A stretch of 63,585 nucleotides of DNA, from the NCBI GenBank assembly GCA_910583925.1, contig CAJTZJ010000013.1, forward strand, positions 1 to 63,585, written 5' to 3'. The notes beneath the pieces were generated by a model. The model was not told the origin of the DNA and searched no databases. It was given only the letters and a program-made list of their open reading frames with translations. The translations under genes and the position numbers were made by a program. The stretch is from an uncultured Eubacterium sp. (GTDB taxonomy: Bacteria; Bacillota; Clostridia; Oscillospirales; Acutalibacteraceae). This document shows, piece by piece, positions 34,051 to 43,236 of this stretch; within the stretch, counting starts at the first letter, position 1, and each line of letters begins with the position of its first letter.

Positions 34051-35049
34051 TCAAGCATTCGGCACAATACTGTTTAAATATGACAAAAGAGTTCCTTTTA
34101 TATTTTCATAATAAACAATATGTTTCATCGTTTCCTTAACCTGTTTAAATCCAAGCTTTTGCTCTGCTCTATCCGCACATTCAATAAACAATGCTCTTTT
34201 AACATTATACTCAAGCCATTCAAGCCTGCCGATATTGCTGTAATACAAATCTTCCCAAACAGCATTAAAACTGCCATATTCAGCAATATAAGATTTGATA
34301 AAAGCACCAAGCAAATCGAAATCAATTCTGCCTTGCTCATAACCGCACCAGCAAAGAGAAAGCTGAAAAAGCTCCGTATAGGGATTGCCGTAATTCAAGC
34401 ATTCCAAATCAATAATTTGAGGCTTATTACCAACCCACAAAACATTTTTGCTGTCCATATCGCCATTTGATACACATACTGTTTTGGGAATTCTTTTATA
34501 AGCCAGATTACCTTTTTTCATTGATTTATTTAAAACTTCTCTGTTTTCTGATAATATTGTTGACACCTTCGGGCATATATCCTTAGCTTTTTCAATATAA
34601 AAATCCCAATCAATTACAATATCCGCTTTTTCTTTATATTCTTCCGAACATTCCAGCTTATGTATTTTTGCCAAAATTTTTCCGATAATTTTACAATGTT
34701 CTTTTCTTATTTTCTTCTGATTAAGCGATTTACCGGCTATCCAATGAAATATATAAAAATACTGATTATCAATACACTGCATTTTTTGATTATTAAATTC
34801 AAGGGCAGGTACAACAGGAATATTTGCTGACTGAAGCTTGACCTCAAGACCTTCGGCAAGCATAAAATTCTTCATCGCATCTTTTCTTTGCATGATAACA
34901 GGATTCAAAAGCTTAACGGCATAATCGCCGCTGCTTGTTTTAATCCGATACATCTTATGCATATATCCGCCTGAAATTCTTTTAGGATTGCCTGTTGGCA
35001 ATCCTAATTGACAAAATTCACAAATCTTACTAAATAAAATATTATTCAT
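34051..35049 (-). CDS. Aminoglycoside-phosphotransferase-like kinase
   Basis: APH/choline-kinase fold small-molecule kinase; substrate unknown. The 332 residues have a nucleotide-binding N-lobe (YAVKLLNP with the Lys), the catalytic loop CVSNGDMDSKNVLW (usual H-G-D is N-G-D here) and the metal motif IIDLE. It overlaps the end of folD by 8 bases, so expression is linked. Resistance function is not implied; homologues include choline and homoserine kinases. Confidence 0.82.
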   Translation of the reverse strand: MNNILFSKICEFCQLGLPTGNPKRISGGYMHKMYRIKTSSGDYAVKLLNPVIMQRKDAMKNFMLAEGLEVKLQSANIPVVPALEFNNQKMQCIDNQYFYIFHWIAGKSLNQKKIRKEHCKIIGKILAKIHKLECSEEYKEKADIVIDWDFYIEKAKDICPKVSTILSENREVLNKSMKKGNLAYKRIPKTVCVSNGDMDSKNVLWVGNKPQIIDLECLNYGNPYTELFQLSLCWCGYEQGRIDFDLLGAFIKSYIAEYGSFNAVWEDLYYSNIGRLEWLEYNVKRALFIECADRAEQKLGFKQVKETMKHIVYYENIKGTLLSYLNSIVPNA

Positions 35050-35899
35050 TTCCTATATCATTCTGAACTTTTGCGGCAGTAAGTGTATTCTGCATAAGCA
35101 TTGCGATTGTCATAGGACCTACTCCGCCGGGAACAGGCGTAATATAAGAACATTTATCCTTAACACCCTCAAAATCAACATCTCCGCAAAGCTTTCCGTT
35201 TTCATCTCTGTTCATACCAACATCAATAACAACGGCACCCTCTTTAACCATATCTGCAGTAACGAATTTTGCCCTGCCGATTGCAGCAACAAGTATATCT
35301 GCACCTGCCGTTATTTCAGATAAATTCTGCGTTCTTGAATGCGTAATTTCCACTGTAGCATTTTCATGAAGAAGAAGCATTGCCATAGGCTTGCCGACAA
35401 TATTGCTTCTGCCGATAACAACTGCCTTTTTACCGCATACATCTACGCCTGTTGAATGGATAAGCTCCATAACACCCGCGGGCGTACAAGGCAGAAAATT
35501 ATAATCGCCGATCATAATTGCGCCTACATTTACGGGATGAAAGGCATCAACATCCTTAATTGGATTAATAAGATTGATAACCTCCTTATCATCAAGGTGC
35601 TTCGGAAGCGGAAGCTGGCAGAGAATTCCGTTTATATCCTTACGCGCATTAAGCTGCTGAACAAGTGCATTAAGCTCCTGCTGTGTTGTATTTTCGGGAA
35701 GAGCAAATTTTTCACTGTAAAATCCAACCTCTTCACAGGCTTTTTCCTTATTTCTTACATAAACCTGAGACGCAGGATCTTCACCTACAATAATAACTGC
35801 AAGTCCGGGCATTATTCCCGTTTTCTTCAATTCTGCTGTTTCAGCGGCAACCCTTTCACGAACTGCCTTTGAAACTGCTTTTCCGTCAATAATATTCAT
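35042..35899 (-). CDS. folD: Bifunctional methylenetetrahydrofolate dehydrogenase/cyclohydrolase
   Basis: Interconverts methylene-, methenyl- and formyl-tetrahydrofolate. The 285 residues include the catalytic YVRNKEKACEEVGF segment (Lys), GILCQLPLPKH, GRSNIVGKPMA of the NADP fold and the TPVPGGVGPMTIAML signature. It directly follows lgt (stop and start adjacent) and overlaps the kinase gene downstream. Confidence 0.97.
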   Translation of the reverse strand: MNIIDGKAVSKAVRERVAAETAELKKTGIMPGLAVIIVGEDPASQVYVRNKEKACEEVGFYSEKFALPENTTQQELNALVQQLNARKDINGILCQLPLPKHLDDKEVINLINPIKDVDAFHPVNVGAIMIGDYNFLPCTPAGVMELIHSTGVDVCGKKAVVIGRSNIVGKPMAMLLLHENATVEITHSRTQNLSEITAGADILVAAIGRAKFVTADMVKEGAVVIDVGMNRDENGKLCGDVDFEGVKDKCSYITPVPGGVGPMTIAMLMQNTLTAAKVQNDIGNE

Positions 35900-36907
35900 T
35901 TATTTATCCTCCTTAATTACTTTAAAGAAATCTGTATCAGATGATATGCCTTTGCCGTTTGCATACCTATAAGAAACCCCAACAGGAGCACTTGGCAGCT
36001 CAAACGGAATCGGCGGCGGGTTGATAAGATACTTTCTTGAAAGTGTTCCCCTCTTCAGCTTTACAAACATTACAATCAGCCAGATTGTAAACACAACAAC
36101 AATTACTGCCGAAAGAAGCTGGCTTACACGGATAGCCGTGTTCGGAACATAAAGACTGTCCGTTCTCAGCCCCTCAACAACCGTACGCTCCAAGCCGTAG
36201 AAAATGCCGTAAAGCAGAAAAATCTCTCCTTTAAACTTTCTGAACTTTGTTACAACAATATGAAGCAGGATGAATACGGCAATACACCAGATGCTTTCAT
36301 AAAGAAAGGTTGGATGAACCGCCTTTTCAGGATCAACCTCCATACCTTTTAAAAGCAAATCTGCCTGATCCTGTGCCAAGGTATCCCTGATTTTTAAAGA
36401 CCACATACGGAAAAGTGCAGTATCGGTATTCGCTCCGAATGCCTCCTGATTAAAGAAATTCCCCCATCTGCCTATACCTTGTCCTATCAAAAGCCCAAGC
36501 GCACCTAAATCAAGCAGATTCTGAAAATTAATTTTACCAACCCTGCATCCGATTTTAGCACCAATCAACGCACCTATGATTCCGCCGTAAATCGCTATAC
36601 CGCCATTCCAGATTGCAATAATTTCGCCCGGGTGCATACTGTAATAATCCCATTGAAAAATAACATAATATGCACGGGCACAGATAATTCCGAATACAGT
36701 ACCCCACAGCAGCACATCAACCATTCCGTCAAGGCTCATTTTCCATTTATAAGCCATTCTGCCTCCGTAAAGTACAGCCAGAGCAAAGCCAAATGCAATA
36801 ATAATGCCGTACCAATGCACCTCATATCCGCCGATTGAGAAAGCAACGGACGGCAAATCAAACTCTATACCGAGTCCTTCAAAATACACTCTTGTAAAAT
36901 CACCCAT
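35900..36907 (-). CDS. lgt: Prolipoprotein diacylglyceryl transferase
   Basis: Membrane enzyme that adds diacylglycerol to the Cys of prelipoproteins. The 335 residues have about seven membrane segments, VHWYGIIIAFGF at the N-terminus, the signature GRWGNFFNQEAFG, and PTFLYES and RTVVEGLRTDS motifs. It ends with a cytoplasmic tail somewhat longer than usual. First gene of the lgt-folD-kinase operon. About 130 bases upstream are gene-free and contain an ATGAT tandem repeat (36947-36961) near the likely promoter. Confidence 0.96.
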   Translation of the reverse strand: MGDFTRVYFEGLGIEFDLPSVAFSIGGYEVHWYGIIIAFGFALAVLYGGRMAYKWKMSLDGMVDVLLWGTVFGIICARAYYVIFQWDYYSMHPGEIIAIWNGGIAIYGGIIGALIGAKIGCRVGKINFQNLLDLGALGLLIGQGIGRWGNFFNQEAFGANTDTALFRMWSLKIRDTLAQDQADLLLKGMEVDPEKAVHPTFLYESIWCIAVFILLHIVVTKFRKFKGEIFLLYGIFYGLERTVVEGLRTDSLYVPNTAIRVSQLLSAVIVVVFTIWLIVMFVKLKRGTLSRKYLINPPPIPFELPSAPVGVSYRYANGKGISSDTDFFKVIKEDK

Positions 36908-37038
36908 AGCAATTTCCTCTTATTAATCCTTAAATATATTTTCTATATCATATCATATCATAACAATTATTTCCATATTTAATTGAATTTATTATAAAAG
37001 CTGCCTCCTGCATTTTTGCAGTAATCTTATAAAAGATT

Positions 37039-37335
37039 TTACAGCAGCAAATAAAGCAACGCAAGAAGCAGCTTATGGTCTGCCCCTTCATGGGATAAAA
37101 GCATAAGAAGAATAAGAATAATGAAATATGAACTGTCCTTTTCATCATGTTCATCCGGTTTATCTTCATTCGGCTTTTCATCCGTCTTGGGCAGAGGAGA
37201 AGAAATATTCTTTTTTTCTGTATTCACACTGTTTTGATTGTTTTTTTCATGAGGGACATAGCTTTCAGCTCTGCTCTGCATTTCACGAACACGCCTTTTC
37301 GCTTCCTCAATATCCATATTAGAAAAGGATGCCAT
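37039..37335 (-). CDS. Small protein with C-terminal hydrophobic segment, unknown
   Basis: Not recognised. 98 residues: helical N-terminus (MDIEEAKRRVREMQSRAESY), a disordered Pro/Lys/Asp-rich middle and a Leu-rich tail (about 70-98) that is probably membrane-embedded. Its ATG follows immediately on the stop of the preceding gene, so translation is coupled. Last of three small genes. Confidence 0.7.
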   Translation of the reverse strand: MASFSNMDIEEAKRRVREMQSRAESYVPHEKNNQNSVNTEKKNISSPLPKTDEKPNEDKPDEHDEKDSSYFIILILLMLLSHEGADHKLLLALLYLLL

Positions 37336-37692
37336 TTAGAACAAATCCTTCAATAAAGGCAGTATTTCAAACATTTTCAGAATTCTGATTGCCGTATCTG
37401 CCTTATTTCTGTTTTCAGGAGAAAGATGGGGTTTAAGAGCCAAAATCAAATCAGTGTTTTTATTAGAGGTTTTATTCATTCTGTCAAACATACTTTTTGC
37501 TTTCATTATCATACTGAAATCATCGCCGTTAAAACCAAGCGAAGAAAGGGCGTTCTGAGAATTATTTTCTTCAGCGGGAGAATTGCTGTTTGAATTTGAA
37601 GAATCCTCGCCTAAAATGGAAGACGCAACGCCCTTTAGCATATTGATATCATCGGATGAAAGGCTTGCAATAATATCGTTTAAATTATCCAT
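37336..37692 (-). CDS. Small helical protein, unknown (middle gene of trio)
   Basis: Not recognised. 118 residues, two helical parts (LNDIIASLSSDDINMLKGVA; residues about 58-118) around a Ser/Asn-rich linker (SSNSNSNSPAEENNSQN). No signal peptide. AAAGGAT ribosome site sits at the end of the upstream gene. The tail (RNKADTAIRILKMFEILPLL) is amphipathic. Confidence 0.7.
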   Translation of the reverse strand: MDNLNDIIASLSSDDINMLKGVASSILGEDSSNSNSNSPAEENNSQNALSSLGFNGDDFSMIMKAKSMFDRMNKTSNKNTDLILALKPHLSPENRNKADTAIRILKMFEILPLLKDLF

Positions 37693-37695
37693 ATC

Positions 37696-37938
37696 TTATC
37701 CTTTTAATAAATTTTTCAGAAGCTCCTTTGCTTCGGGAGTTGAAAGCAGCTTTTCAGCTGCATTTTTATCACTTAAAACAGATTTCAGCTTTTGAGAAGC
37801 CTCGCCCGAAAGATTTTTTCCTATAAAATCATCAAGTTTTCCGTTTTCTGCTGCTGATTTCATTTGGTTTACATCAAAACCTGTTTTTTTTGAAGCATTT
37901 TTCAATATTTTTTTCATTTGTTCATTACTTAAATTCAT
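37696..37938 (-). CDS. Small Lys-rich helical protein, unknown (first gene of trio)
   Basis: Not recognised. 80 residues, almost wholly helical with repeated Lys and Leu (MKKILKNASKKTGFDVNQMK; KAAEKLLSTPEAKELLKNLL-type tail). Divergent from the phosphoesterase gene, with about 80 bases of shared regulatory DNA. The three small genes are tightly packed (gaps of 3 and 0 bases). Confidence 0.7.
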   Translation of the reverse strand: MNLSNEQMKKILKNASKKTGFDVNQMKSAAENGKLDDFIGKNLSGEASQKLKSVLSDKNAAEKLLSTPEAKELLKNLLKG

Positions 37939-38018
37939 TTTCCTGTTGTTTTCCCCTTTCGTATTTTATATAATAAAGTTATCTAAATTATACTATGACA
38001 AATCGGGAGAATATATGA

Positions 38019-38489
38019 ATGAGATTAATTGTTGTTTCTGATATTCACGGGCGAAAAGGTAATCTTTTTGAAATCGTAGACAGGCACATTAAAGAGGCTG
38101 ATTACTTTCTTTGCCTCGGAGATTGCAACAGCGGCGATGATTTTGATGATATCAATATTTATTTCGGAAAAAAGGTTCACTTAATTACCGTCAGCGGAAA
38201 TACAGATTATTATTCCTCCGAACCGACTGAAAGAGAATTTACGCTTGCGGGCAAAAGGATTATGCTTTGCCACGGACATACCTTTAATGTTAAGATGACT
38301 TATATTACTTTGGCACACGAGGCCAAAAACAGAGGTGTTGACATTGCACTTTTCGGACATACACATGAGCCTTATATAAGCCTTGAAAACGGAGTTTATT
38401 TGATGAATCCCGGCTCAGCTGCAAACGGCAGTTATGGAATCATTGATATAAACGACAAGGAAATCATCTGCGAAAATGTAAGAATCTAA
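38019..38489 (+). CDS. YfcE/MJ0936-type metallophosphoesterase
   Basis: Calcineurin-fold phosphodiesterase binding two metals; in vivo substrate unknown. The 156 residues show all signature motifs in order: SDIHG, GDCNSGDD, SGNTD, CHGH and FGHTHEP. ATG at 38019, with another ATG four bases earlier out of frame. An alpha/beta hydrolase gene follows by 10 bases. Confidence 0.93.
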   Translation: MRLIVVSDIHGRKGNLFEIVDRHIKEADYFLCLGDCNSGDDFDDINIYFGKKVHLITVSGNTDYYSSEPTEREFTLAGKRIMLCHGHTFNVKMTYITLAHEAKNRGVDIALFGHTHEPYISLENGVYLMNPGSAANGSYGIIDINDKEIICENVRI

Positions 38490-38499
38490 GGAGAAAATT

Positions 38500-39159
38500 A
38501 TGATACTTGAAACATCTGAGGTAAAGCTTTATTATGAAAAATGCGGAAACGGACAACCGCTGATTATGCTTCACGGCAGCGGAGAGGACTGCACAATTTT
38601 TAACAAAGCAATATCCGTTTTGAAAAATCATTTTACTGTTTATGCAATTGATACAAGAAATCACGGTAAAAGCTCTAAGGTTTCCGAGCTTCATTATGAT
38701 GATATGGCTAACGATGTTTATGAATTTATAACAAAGCTTGATATAGAAAAGCCTGTTGTTTACGGCTTCAGTGACGGCGGAATAATTGCTCTTATACTTG
38801 CACTTAAACATCAGGAACTGCTTTCAAGAATTATAATCAGCGGCGTAAACACACAGCCAAACGGACTTATGGGCTGGCAGACGGCTATGTACAGATTTGC
38901 ATATTTCTTTTCAAGGGCAAAACGAATCAAGGTTATTTTAACAGAACCGAACATTTCAAACGAGGAACTTAAAACAATTAAAATTCCTGTTGATATGACA
39001 GGCGGCAGCAACGACATGATTAAACAGTCGCACTTTAAGGAAATTGCAGATCATATACCAAACAGCACTTTAACTATTTTTAAAAACGAACTTCACGGTA
39101 CATATATCGTAAACAGCACAAAAATTGCAGATTATATTTTAAAGGTATGCAATAAATAA
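38500..39159 (+). CDS. Alpha/beta-fold hydrolase
   Basis: Serine hydrolase of unknown substrate. The 219 residues have the oxyanion region LHGSGED, RNHGKS, the nucleophile elbow GFSDGG (Ser about 90), the Asp region around GGSNDM and the final His in ELHGTY. AAGGAG site. In an operon with the phosphoesterase. Confidence 0.88.
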   Translation: MILETSEVKLYYEKCGNGQPLIMLHGSGEDCTIFNKAISVLKNHFTVYAIDTRNHGKSSKVSELHYDDMANDVYEFITKLDIEKPVVYGFSDGGIIALILALKHQELLSRIIISGVNTQPNGLMGWQTAMYRFAYFFSRAKRIKVILTEPNISNEELKTIKIPVDMTGGSNDMIKQSHFKEIADHIPNSTLTIFKNELHGTYIVNSTKIADYILKVCNK

Positions 39160-39170
39160 AACCATAAAAA

Positions 39171-39203
39171 AAATCCCCTATGCTTGCACATAGGGGATTT
39201 TTT
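39171..39203. terminator. Bidirectional terminator between hydrolase and clpC
   Basis: Stem AAATCCCCTATG/CATAGGGGATTT, T-runs on both sides, overlapping the clpC stop region. Confidence 0.88.
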
Positions 39204-41635
39204 TATTCAAAAGTAAATCTGCCGTCTTTAAAATCAACAGTGCATTTACTGTTTGCGGTAATTTTTTCTTCAAGGATAAGCTCAGAAAGCGGATCTTCAA
39301 TTTTTTGCTGAATTGCACGGCGTAAAGGTCTTGCCCCGTACACCTTATCAAAGCCAGCTTCGGCAAGTGCCGAAATGGCTTCATCCGTAAATTCAACATC
39401 AATTTCCAAATCCTTAAGGCGTTTTTCAAGGGATTTAAGCATACGCTTTGCAATTTCCTTGATATCATCCTTTTCAAGCTGATTAAATACAATTATTTCA
39501 TCAACTCTGTTCAGAAATTCCGGCTTAAAGGTTTTCTTTAAATCCTCCATTACAAGTGTTTCAATATCAAGCTGTCCGCCCTCGCCTCCGCCAAAGCCAA
39601 GAGCAGTTTTGTTATCCGTTATCTTTGAAGCACCGACATTTGAGGTCATTATAATAATTGAATTCTTGAAAGAAACCTTTCTTCCTTGTGAATCTGTTAA
39701 AACGCCATCCTCCAGAATCTGAAGAAGCATATTGAATACATCGGGATGTGCCTTTTCAATTTCATCAAAAAGAACAACCGAATACGGCTTTCTTCTGATT
39801 TTTTCAGTAAGCTGTCCGCCTTCATCAAAGCCGACATATCCTGGAGGTGCACCGATAAGCTTGGATACCGTATGCTTTTCCATATATTCGCTCATATCCA
39901 GCTTGACTATTGCATCCTCATTTCCGAACATTGCCTCAGCAAGCGTTTTGCAAAGCTCCGTTTTTCCGACACCGGTAGGACCGAGGAAAATAAACGATCC
40001 CAAAGGTCTGTTCGGATTTTTAAGCCCTACCCTGCCACGGCGTATTGCCCTGGCAATGGAAGAAACCGCCTTATCCTGCCCAACAATTCTTTCATGCATA
40101 ATCTGCTCCATATTAAGAAGCTTTTCACTTTCCTCCTTGGTGAGCTGATTAACAGGGATTCCCGACCACGAGGAAACAACCGAAGCAATGTCCTCCGTTG
40201 ATATTTCCTTAACATCGTGGGATGAGCTGTTTTTCCATTTTTCTTTTTCCTCATCAAGAAGTATCTGAAGCTCCTTTTCCTTATCACGGATTTTAGCTGC
40301 ATTTTCAAAATCCTGACTTCTTACGGCAGATGCCTTTTCCTCCTGAAGCCGTTTGATCTCATTTTCCATTTCTTTCAGATTCGGAGGAGCCGTAAAGGCT
40401 TTAAGCCTTACACGAGATGCAGCTTCATCAACAAGGTCTATTGCTTTATCAGGCAGAAATCGATCTGCAATATAGCGGGAGCTCATCTTAACAGCCGTTT
40501 CAATTGCCTCATCCGTTATTTTAACCTTATGATGTGCTTCGTATTTATCACGCAGTCCTTTTAAAATTTCAACTGTTTCTGCTTCGGTAGGCTCACCTAC
40601 CATAACGCTTTGAAAGCGGCGCTCAAGGGCGGCATCCTTTTCAATATTTTTTCTGTATTCGTCAATTGTTGTAGCACCGATAACCTGAATTTCGCCCCTT
40701 GCAAGAGAGGGCTTTAAAATATTTGCAGCATCTACCGCACCCTCGGCTGAACCGGCACCCATAATGGTATGCACCTCATCAATAAATAAAATGACATCCT
40801 TTGACTTTTTAACCTCATCCATCGCTTTTTTGATACGCTCTTCAAAATCGCCTCGGTACTTTGTACCTGCAACCATAGAGGTTAAATCAAGGGCAACAAT
40901 CTTTTTGCCTGCTAAAAGTTCGGGAACCTCATCCTTAACAATTTTCAGAGCCAAGCCCTCTGCAATCGCTGTTTTACCGACACCGGGTTCTCCGATCAGG
41001 CATGGATTGTTTTTTGTTCGCCTTGAAAGAATCTGAATAACTCTCTCTATTTCCTTATCTCTGCCGATAACCGGATCTATCTGTCCTGCTCCTGCAGCTT
41101 CGGTTAAGTCCTTTCCGAATTCATCAAGAGTAGGTGTTGAGCTTTTTCCTCTTTTGGTATTTTTACTGCCGGTGTTCTTAAAACTATCCTCACTTTTCCC
41201 TAAGGAAGAGCAAACCTCTTCAAGAAGAGAATGCTCATCAACTCCGCAGGCATTCAGAAAATCAACGGCATAGGAATCACTTTCACGAAGAAGTGCAAGC
41301 AGAATATGCTCAGTACCTACAAAGGAATTCAGCATGCCTCTTGCTATCTGAAAGCTGACCTCAATAATCCGTTTGCTGCGGGGCGTAAAATCATCAGGTG
41401 AAAGGCGTGTCGGTGTACCCAAACCTATATTTTCCTTTATCATACCTTCAATTTTTTCAAGAGCAACACCCTTTTCCTCAAGCATAATTGCACCGACACC
41501 TGTGCCTTCTTTTAAAAGTCCGACAAGAATATGCTCTGAGCCAACATAAGTGTGGCCAAAATTTTCTGCCGCCTTAATTGCAAGATTCAAAACATCGTTT
41601 GCCTTTTGCGTAAAACTATTAAATCTATACATCAT
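39203..41635 (-). CDS. clpC: AAA+ unfoldase ClpC
   Basis: Hsp100 unfoldase that feeds proteins, including phosphoarginine-tagged ones, to ClpP. The 810 residues hold two N-terminal Clp repeats (1-145), AAA1 with GEPGVGKT (about 214), a UVR-containing middle domain, AAA2 with GPTGVGKT (about 553) and MTSNVG. It is the last gene of the ctsR-mcsA-mcsB-clpC operon. Two tandem ATGs follow GGGAGGA; either can start. Confidence 0.97.
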   Translation of the reverse strand: MMYRFNSFTQKANDVLNLAIKAAENFGHTYVGSEHILVGLLKEGTGVGAIMLEEKGVALEKIEGMIKENIGLGTPTRLSPDDFTPRSKRIIEVSFQIARGMLNSFVGTEHILLALLRESDSYAVDFLNACGVDEHSLLEEVCSSLGKSEDSFKNTGSKNTKRGKSSTPTLDEFGKDLTEAAGAGQIDPVIGRDKEIERVIQILSRRTKNNPCLIGEPGVGKTAIAEGLALKIVKDEVPELLAGKKIVALDLTSMVAGTKYRGDFEERIKKAMDEVKKSKDVILFIDEVHTIMGAGSAEGAVDAANILKPSLARGEIQVIGATTIDEYRKNIEKDAALERRFQSVMVGEPTEAETVEILKGLRDKYEAHHKVKITDEAIETAVKMSSRYIADRFLPDKAIDLVDEAASRVRLKAFTAPPNLKEMENEIKRLQEEKASAVRSQDFENAAKIRDKEKELQILLDEEKEKWKNSSSHDVKEISTEDIASVVSSWSGIPVNQLTKEESEKLLNMEQIMHERIVGQDKAVSSIARAIRRGRVGLKNPNRPLGSFIFLGPTGVGKTELCKTLAEAMFGNEDAIVKLDMSEYMEKHTVSKLIGAPPGYVGFDEGGQLTEKIRRKPYSVVLFDEIEKAHPDVFNMLLQILEDGVLTDSQGRKVSFKNSIIIMTSNVGASKITDNKTALGFGGGEGGQLDIETLVMEDLKKTFKPEFLNRVDEIIVFNQLEKDDIKEIAKRMLKSLEKRLKDLEIDVEFTDEAISALAEAGFDKVYGARPLRRAIQQKIEDPLSELILEEKITANSKCTVDFKDGRFTFE

Positions 41636-41660
41636 TTATTCCTCCCAACTGCTAAACAAC

Positions 41661-41710
41661 AAGAGAAAGCACCTTCCTCTTTATGCAACAAGAGGAATTA
41701 CATTCCTCTT
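41661..41710 (-). repeat. Two tandem hairpins between mcsB and clpC
   Basis: AAGAGG...CCTCTT type hairpins at 41690-41710 and 41661-41681, near copies of each other and without T-runs. The first overlaps the mcsB stop. Possible RNA processing or stability element. Confidence 0.45.
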
Positions 41711-42701
41711 ATTTTAATCTATTTCTTATAATCTCTGCTCTGATTTTTGAAGACAGTTCAGGTGCAGCCTCACTTTCATTATCCGAAAGCACGGTTCCGT
41801 CTGCAAGATTATGAATAAGAAAATCAACATCAAACATATTTTCATCAAAAAATCCAAGCGAAACACCAAGACGGACATCAGAGATAAGCTCTAAACATTC
41901 ACCGAAGTCCAGCCGCCTTGCCATTTTTAGTGTGCCCATACTTCTGTATAATTTATCCTCCCAGACTTCACTGTTTTTCATAACATCGCGAAGATTTCTT
42001 TCCTGCCTGATAATCTGAGCCGCAACAGCATTGATATTATCCATAGCAGCCTTTTCGGTTATACCCATTGATATCTGATTGGACAAAAGATAAAAAGCAC
42101 CCTTTTCACTGTACAACGAACGAAGGGAAAGCCCCAGTTTGCCAACCATTGAAGCCAGACGGGGTATTCCGCCGTTTGACTTAACGGCAGGCAGATGAAG
42201 TGCAACCGATACCTTAAGACCTGTTCCGAGATTTATAGGACTGGCGGTTAAAAATCCAAGCTTTTCATCAAAGGCAATCGGAAGACTGTTGATAAAAACA
42301 TTATCAATTCGATCGGCACACCTGTATGCCTCCTCCGTTGCAAGACCGTCTGCAAAGGCAGTTATCCTGATATGGTCCTCTTCGCAAAGCATAACCGAAG
42401 CAGATTCATCTGAGGATAACAAAAACACACCCTTTTCTTTTGCAAATTCAGGACTGATAAGTTGCTTCTCAGCATAGGAAACAGCCTTAACGGCTGATTC
42501 GGTAGATAAATCAACGATATTAAAATCGCCGGCTATATCGGAATTCTTAACACTTGCATAAAGCTTTTTGACTGTATTTCTCTTAATTTCTTTACCCATT
42601 CTGCTTTTGAACGGAGTATCACTGAGATTTCTTGCAAGCCTTACCTTGGAGAACAAAACAACATCGTTATCCGCTCCTCCGCCGTTGTACCATTTTGCCA
42701 T
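41709..42701 (-). CDS. mcsB: McsB-type protein arginine kinase, divergent
   Basis: By position and fold it is the ATP:guanido phosphotransferase that marks proteins with phosphoarginine for ClpCP. The 330 residues include FSKVRLARN (usually SSRIRLARN), CEEDHIRI (usually NEEDH), and SPINLGTGLKVSVALHLP where homologues have CPTN-GTGLRASV. The loop YSEKGAFYLLSNQ is shorter than the usual GEGSEAxGNIFQISNQ. It is about 30 residues shorter than Bacillus McsB, and I do not see the C-terminal RDxxRA motif. Kinase activity may be altered. Confidence 0.88.
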   Translation of the reverse strand: MAKWYNGGGADNDVVLFSKVRLARNLSDTPFKSRMGKEIKRNTVKKLYASVKNSDIAGDFNIVDLSTESAVKAVSYAEKQLISPEFAKEKGVFLLSSDESASVMLCEEDHIRITAFADGLATEEAYRCADRIDNVFINSLPIAFDEKLGFLTASPINLGTGLKVSVALHLPAVKSNGGIPRLASMVGKLGLSLRSLYSEKGAFYLLSNQISMGITEKAAMDNINAVAAQIIRQERNLRDVMKNSEVWEDKLYRSMGTLKMARRLDFGECLELISDVRLGVSLGFFDENMFDVDFLIHNLADGTVLSDNESEAAPELSSKIRAEIIRNRLK

Positions 42702-42705
42702 TTTC

Positions 42706-43218
42706 TTATCCCTCCTGATTTAATTCTTTAATCTTATCACGAAGCTCAGCTGCATCCTCAAAACGCTGCTCCTTAATTGCCTGCTTCAGTTTTTCTTTAA
42801 GCTTTTCTGCCATATCCTCAGGTGTTTCGGCCTTTTCGGCTTCATCAACCGTATAAGTAACATTTTTGCCAACATGCTTTGTTTTGCCATGAATTTTAAC
42901 GATAGAAGGCTCTAGCTTATCTTCAAATTTTTCGTAACAGTGCGCACACCCCACAGAACCGTTTTTAACAATATCGTTGAAAGACGAGCCGCAGCTTTCG
43001 CACCTTTCCACACCTGAAAGCACATTCATTGCGGGAATTCCCGCGCCGAGAAGATTTCCGAAGAAGGTATCTGCAAAGAAGTTTTCCGGAGAGAATTCCT
43101 CCGCTACTCCAAGCTCTGCTGCGCATTCGCTGCAAAGATGCAGTTCTGTTTTATTTCCGTTTATAATCTTTTTAATATGGGTTGTAGCTTCCCTTTCATT
43201 GCAATGTTCACATCTCAT
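42706..43218 (-). CDS. mcsA: McsA, activator of McsB
   Basis: Zinc-binding cofactor of McsB and CtsR. The 170 residues have two pairs of CxxC motifs (MRCEHCNE...CSECAAE and CESCGSSF...CAHC) and a C-terminal UVR motif (LKQAIKEQRFEDAAELRDKI). Located between ctsR and mcsB, 4 bases before the latter. Confidence 0.94.
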   Translation of the reverse strand: MRCEHCNEREATTHIKKIINGNKTELHLCSECAAELGVAEEFSPENFFADTFFGNLLGAGIPAMNVLSGVERCESCGSSFNDIVKNGSVGCAHCYEKFEDKLEPSIVKIHGKTKHVGKNVTYTVDEAEKAETPEDMAEKLKEKLKQAIKEQRFEDAAELRDKIKELNQEG

Positions 43219-43236
43219 AATAAAATCAATCCTTTC

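Noticed and set aside
34051..35049. Aminoglycoside resistance gene
   Set aside because: Only the general APH/choline-kinase fold is visible, the catalytic His is Asn, and it sits in a folD-lgt housekeeping operon.
36947..36961. ATGAT tandem repeat upstream of lgt as a phase-variation tract
   Set aside because: Only about three units and outside a coding region; too short to support the claim.
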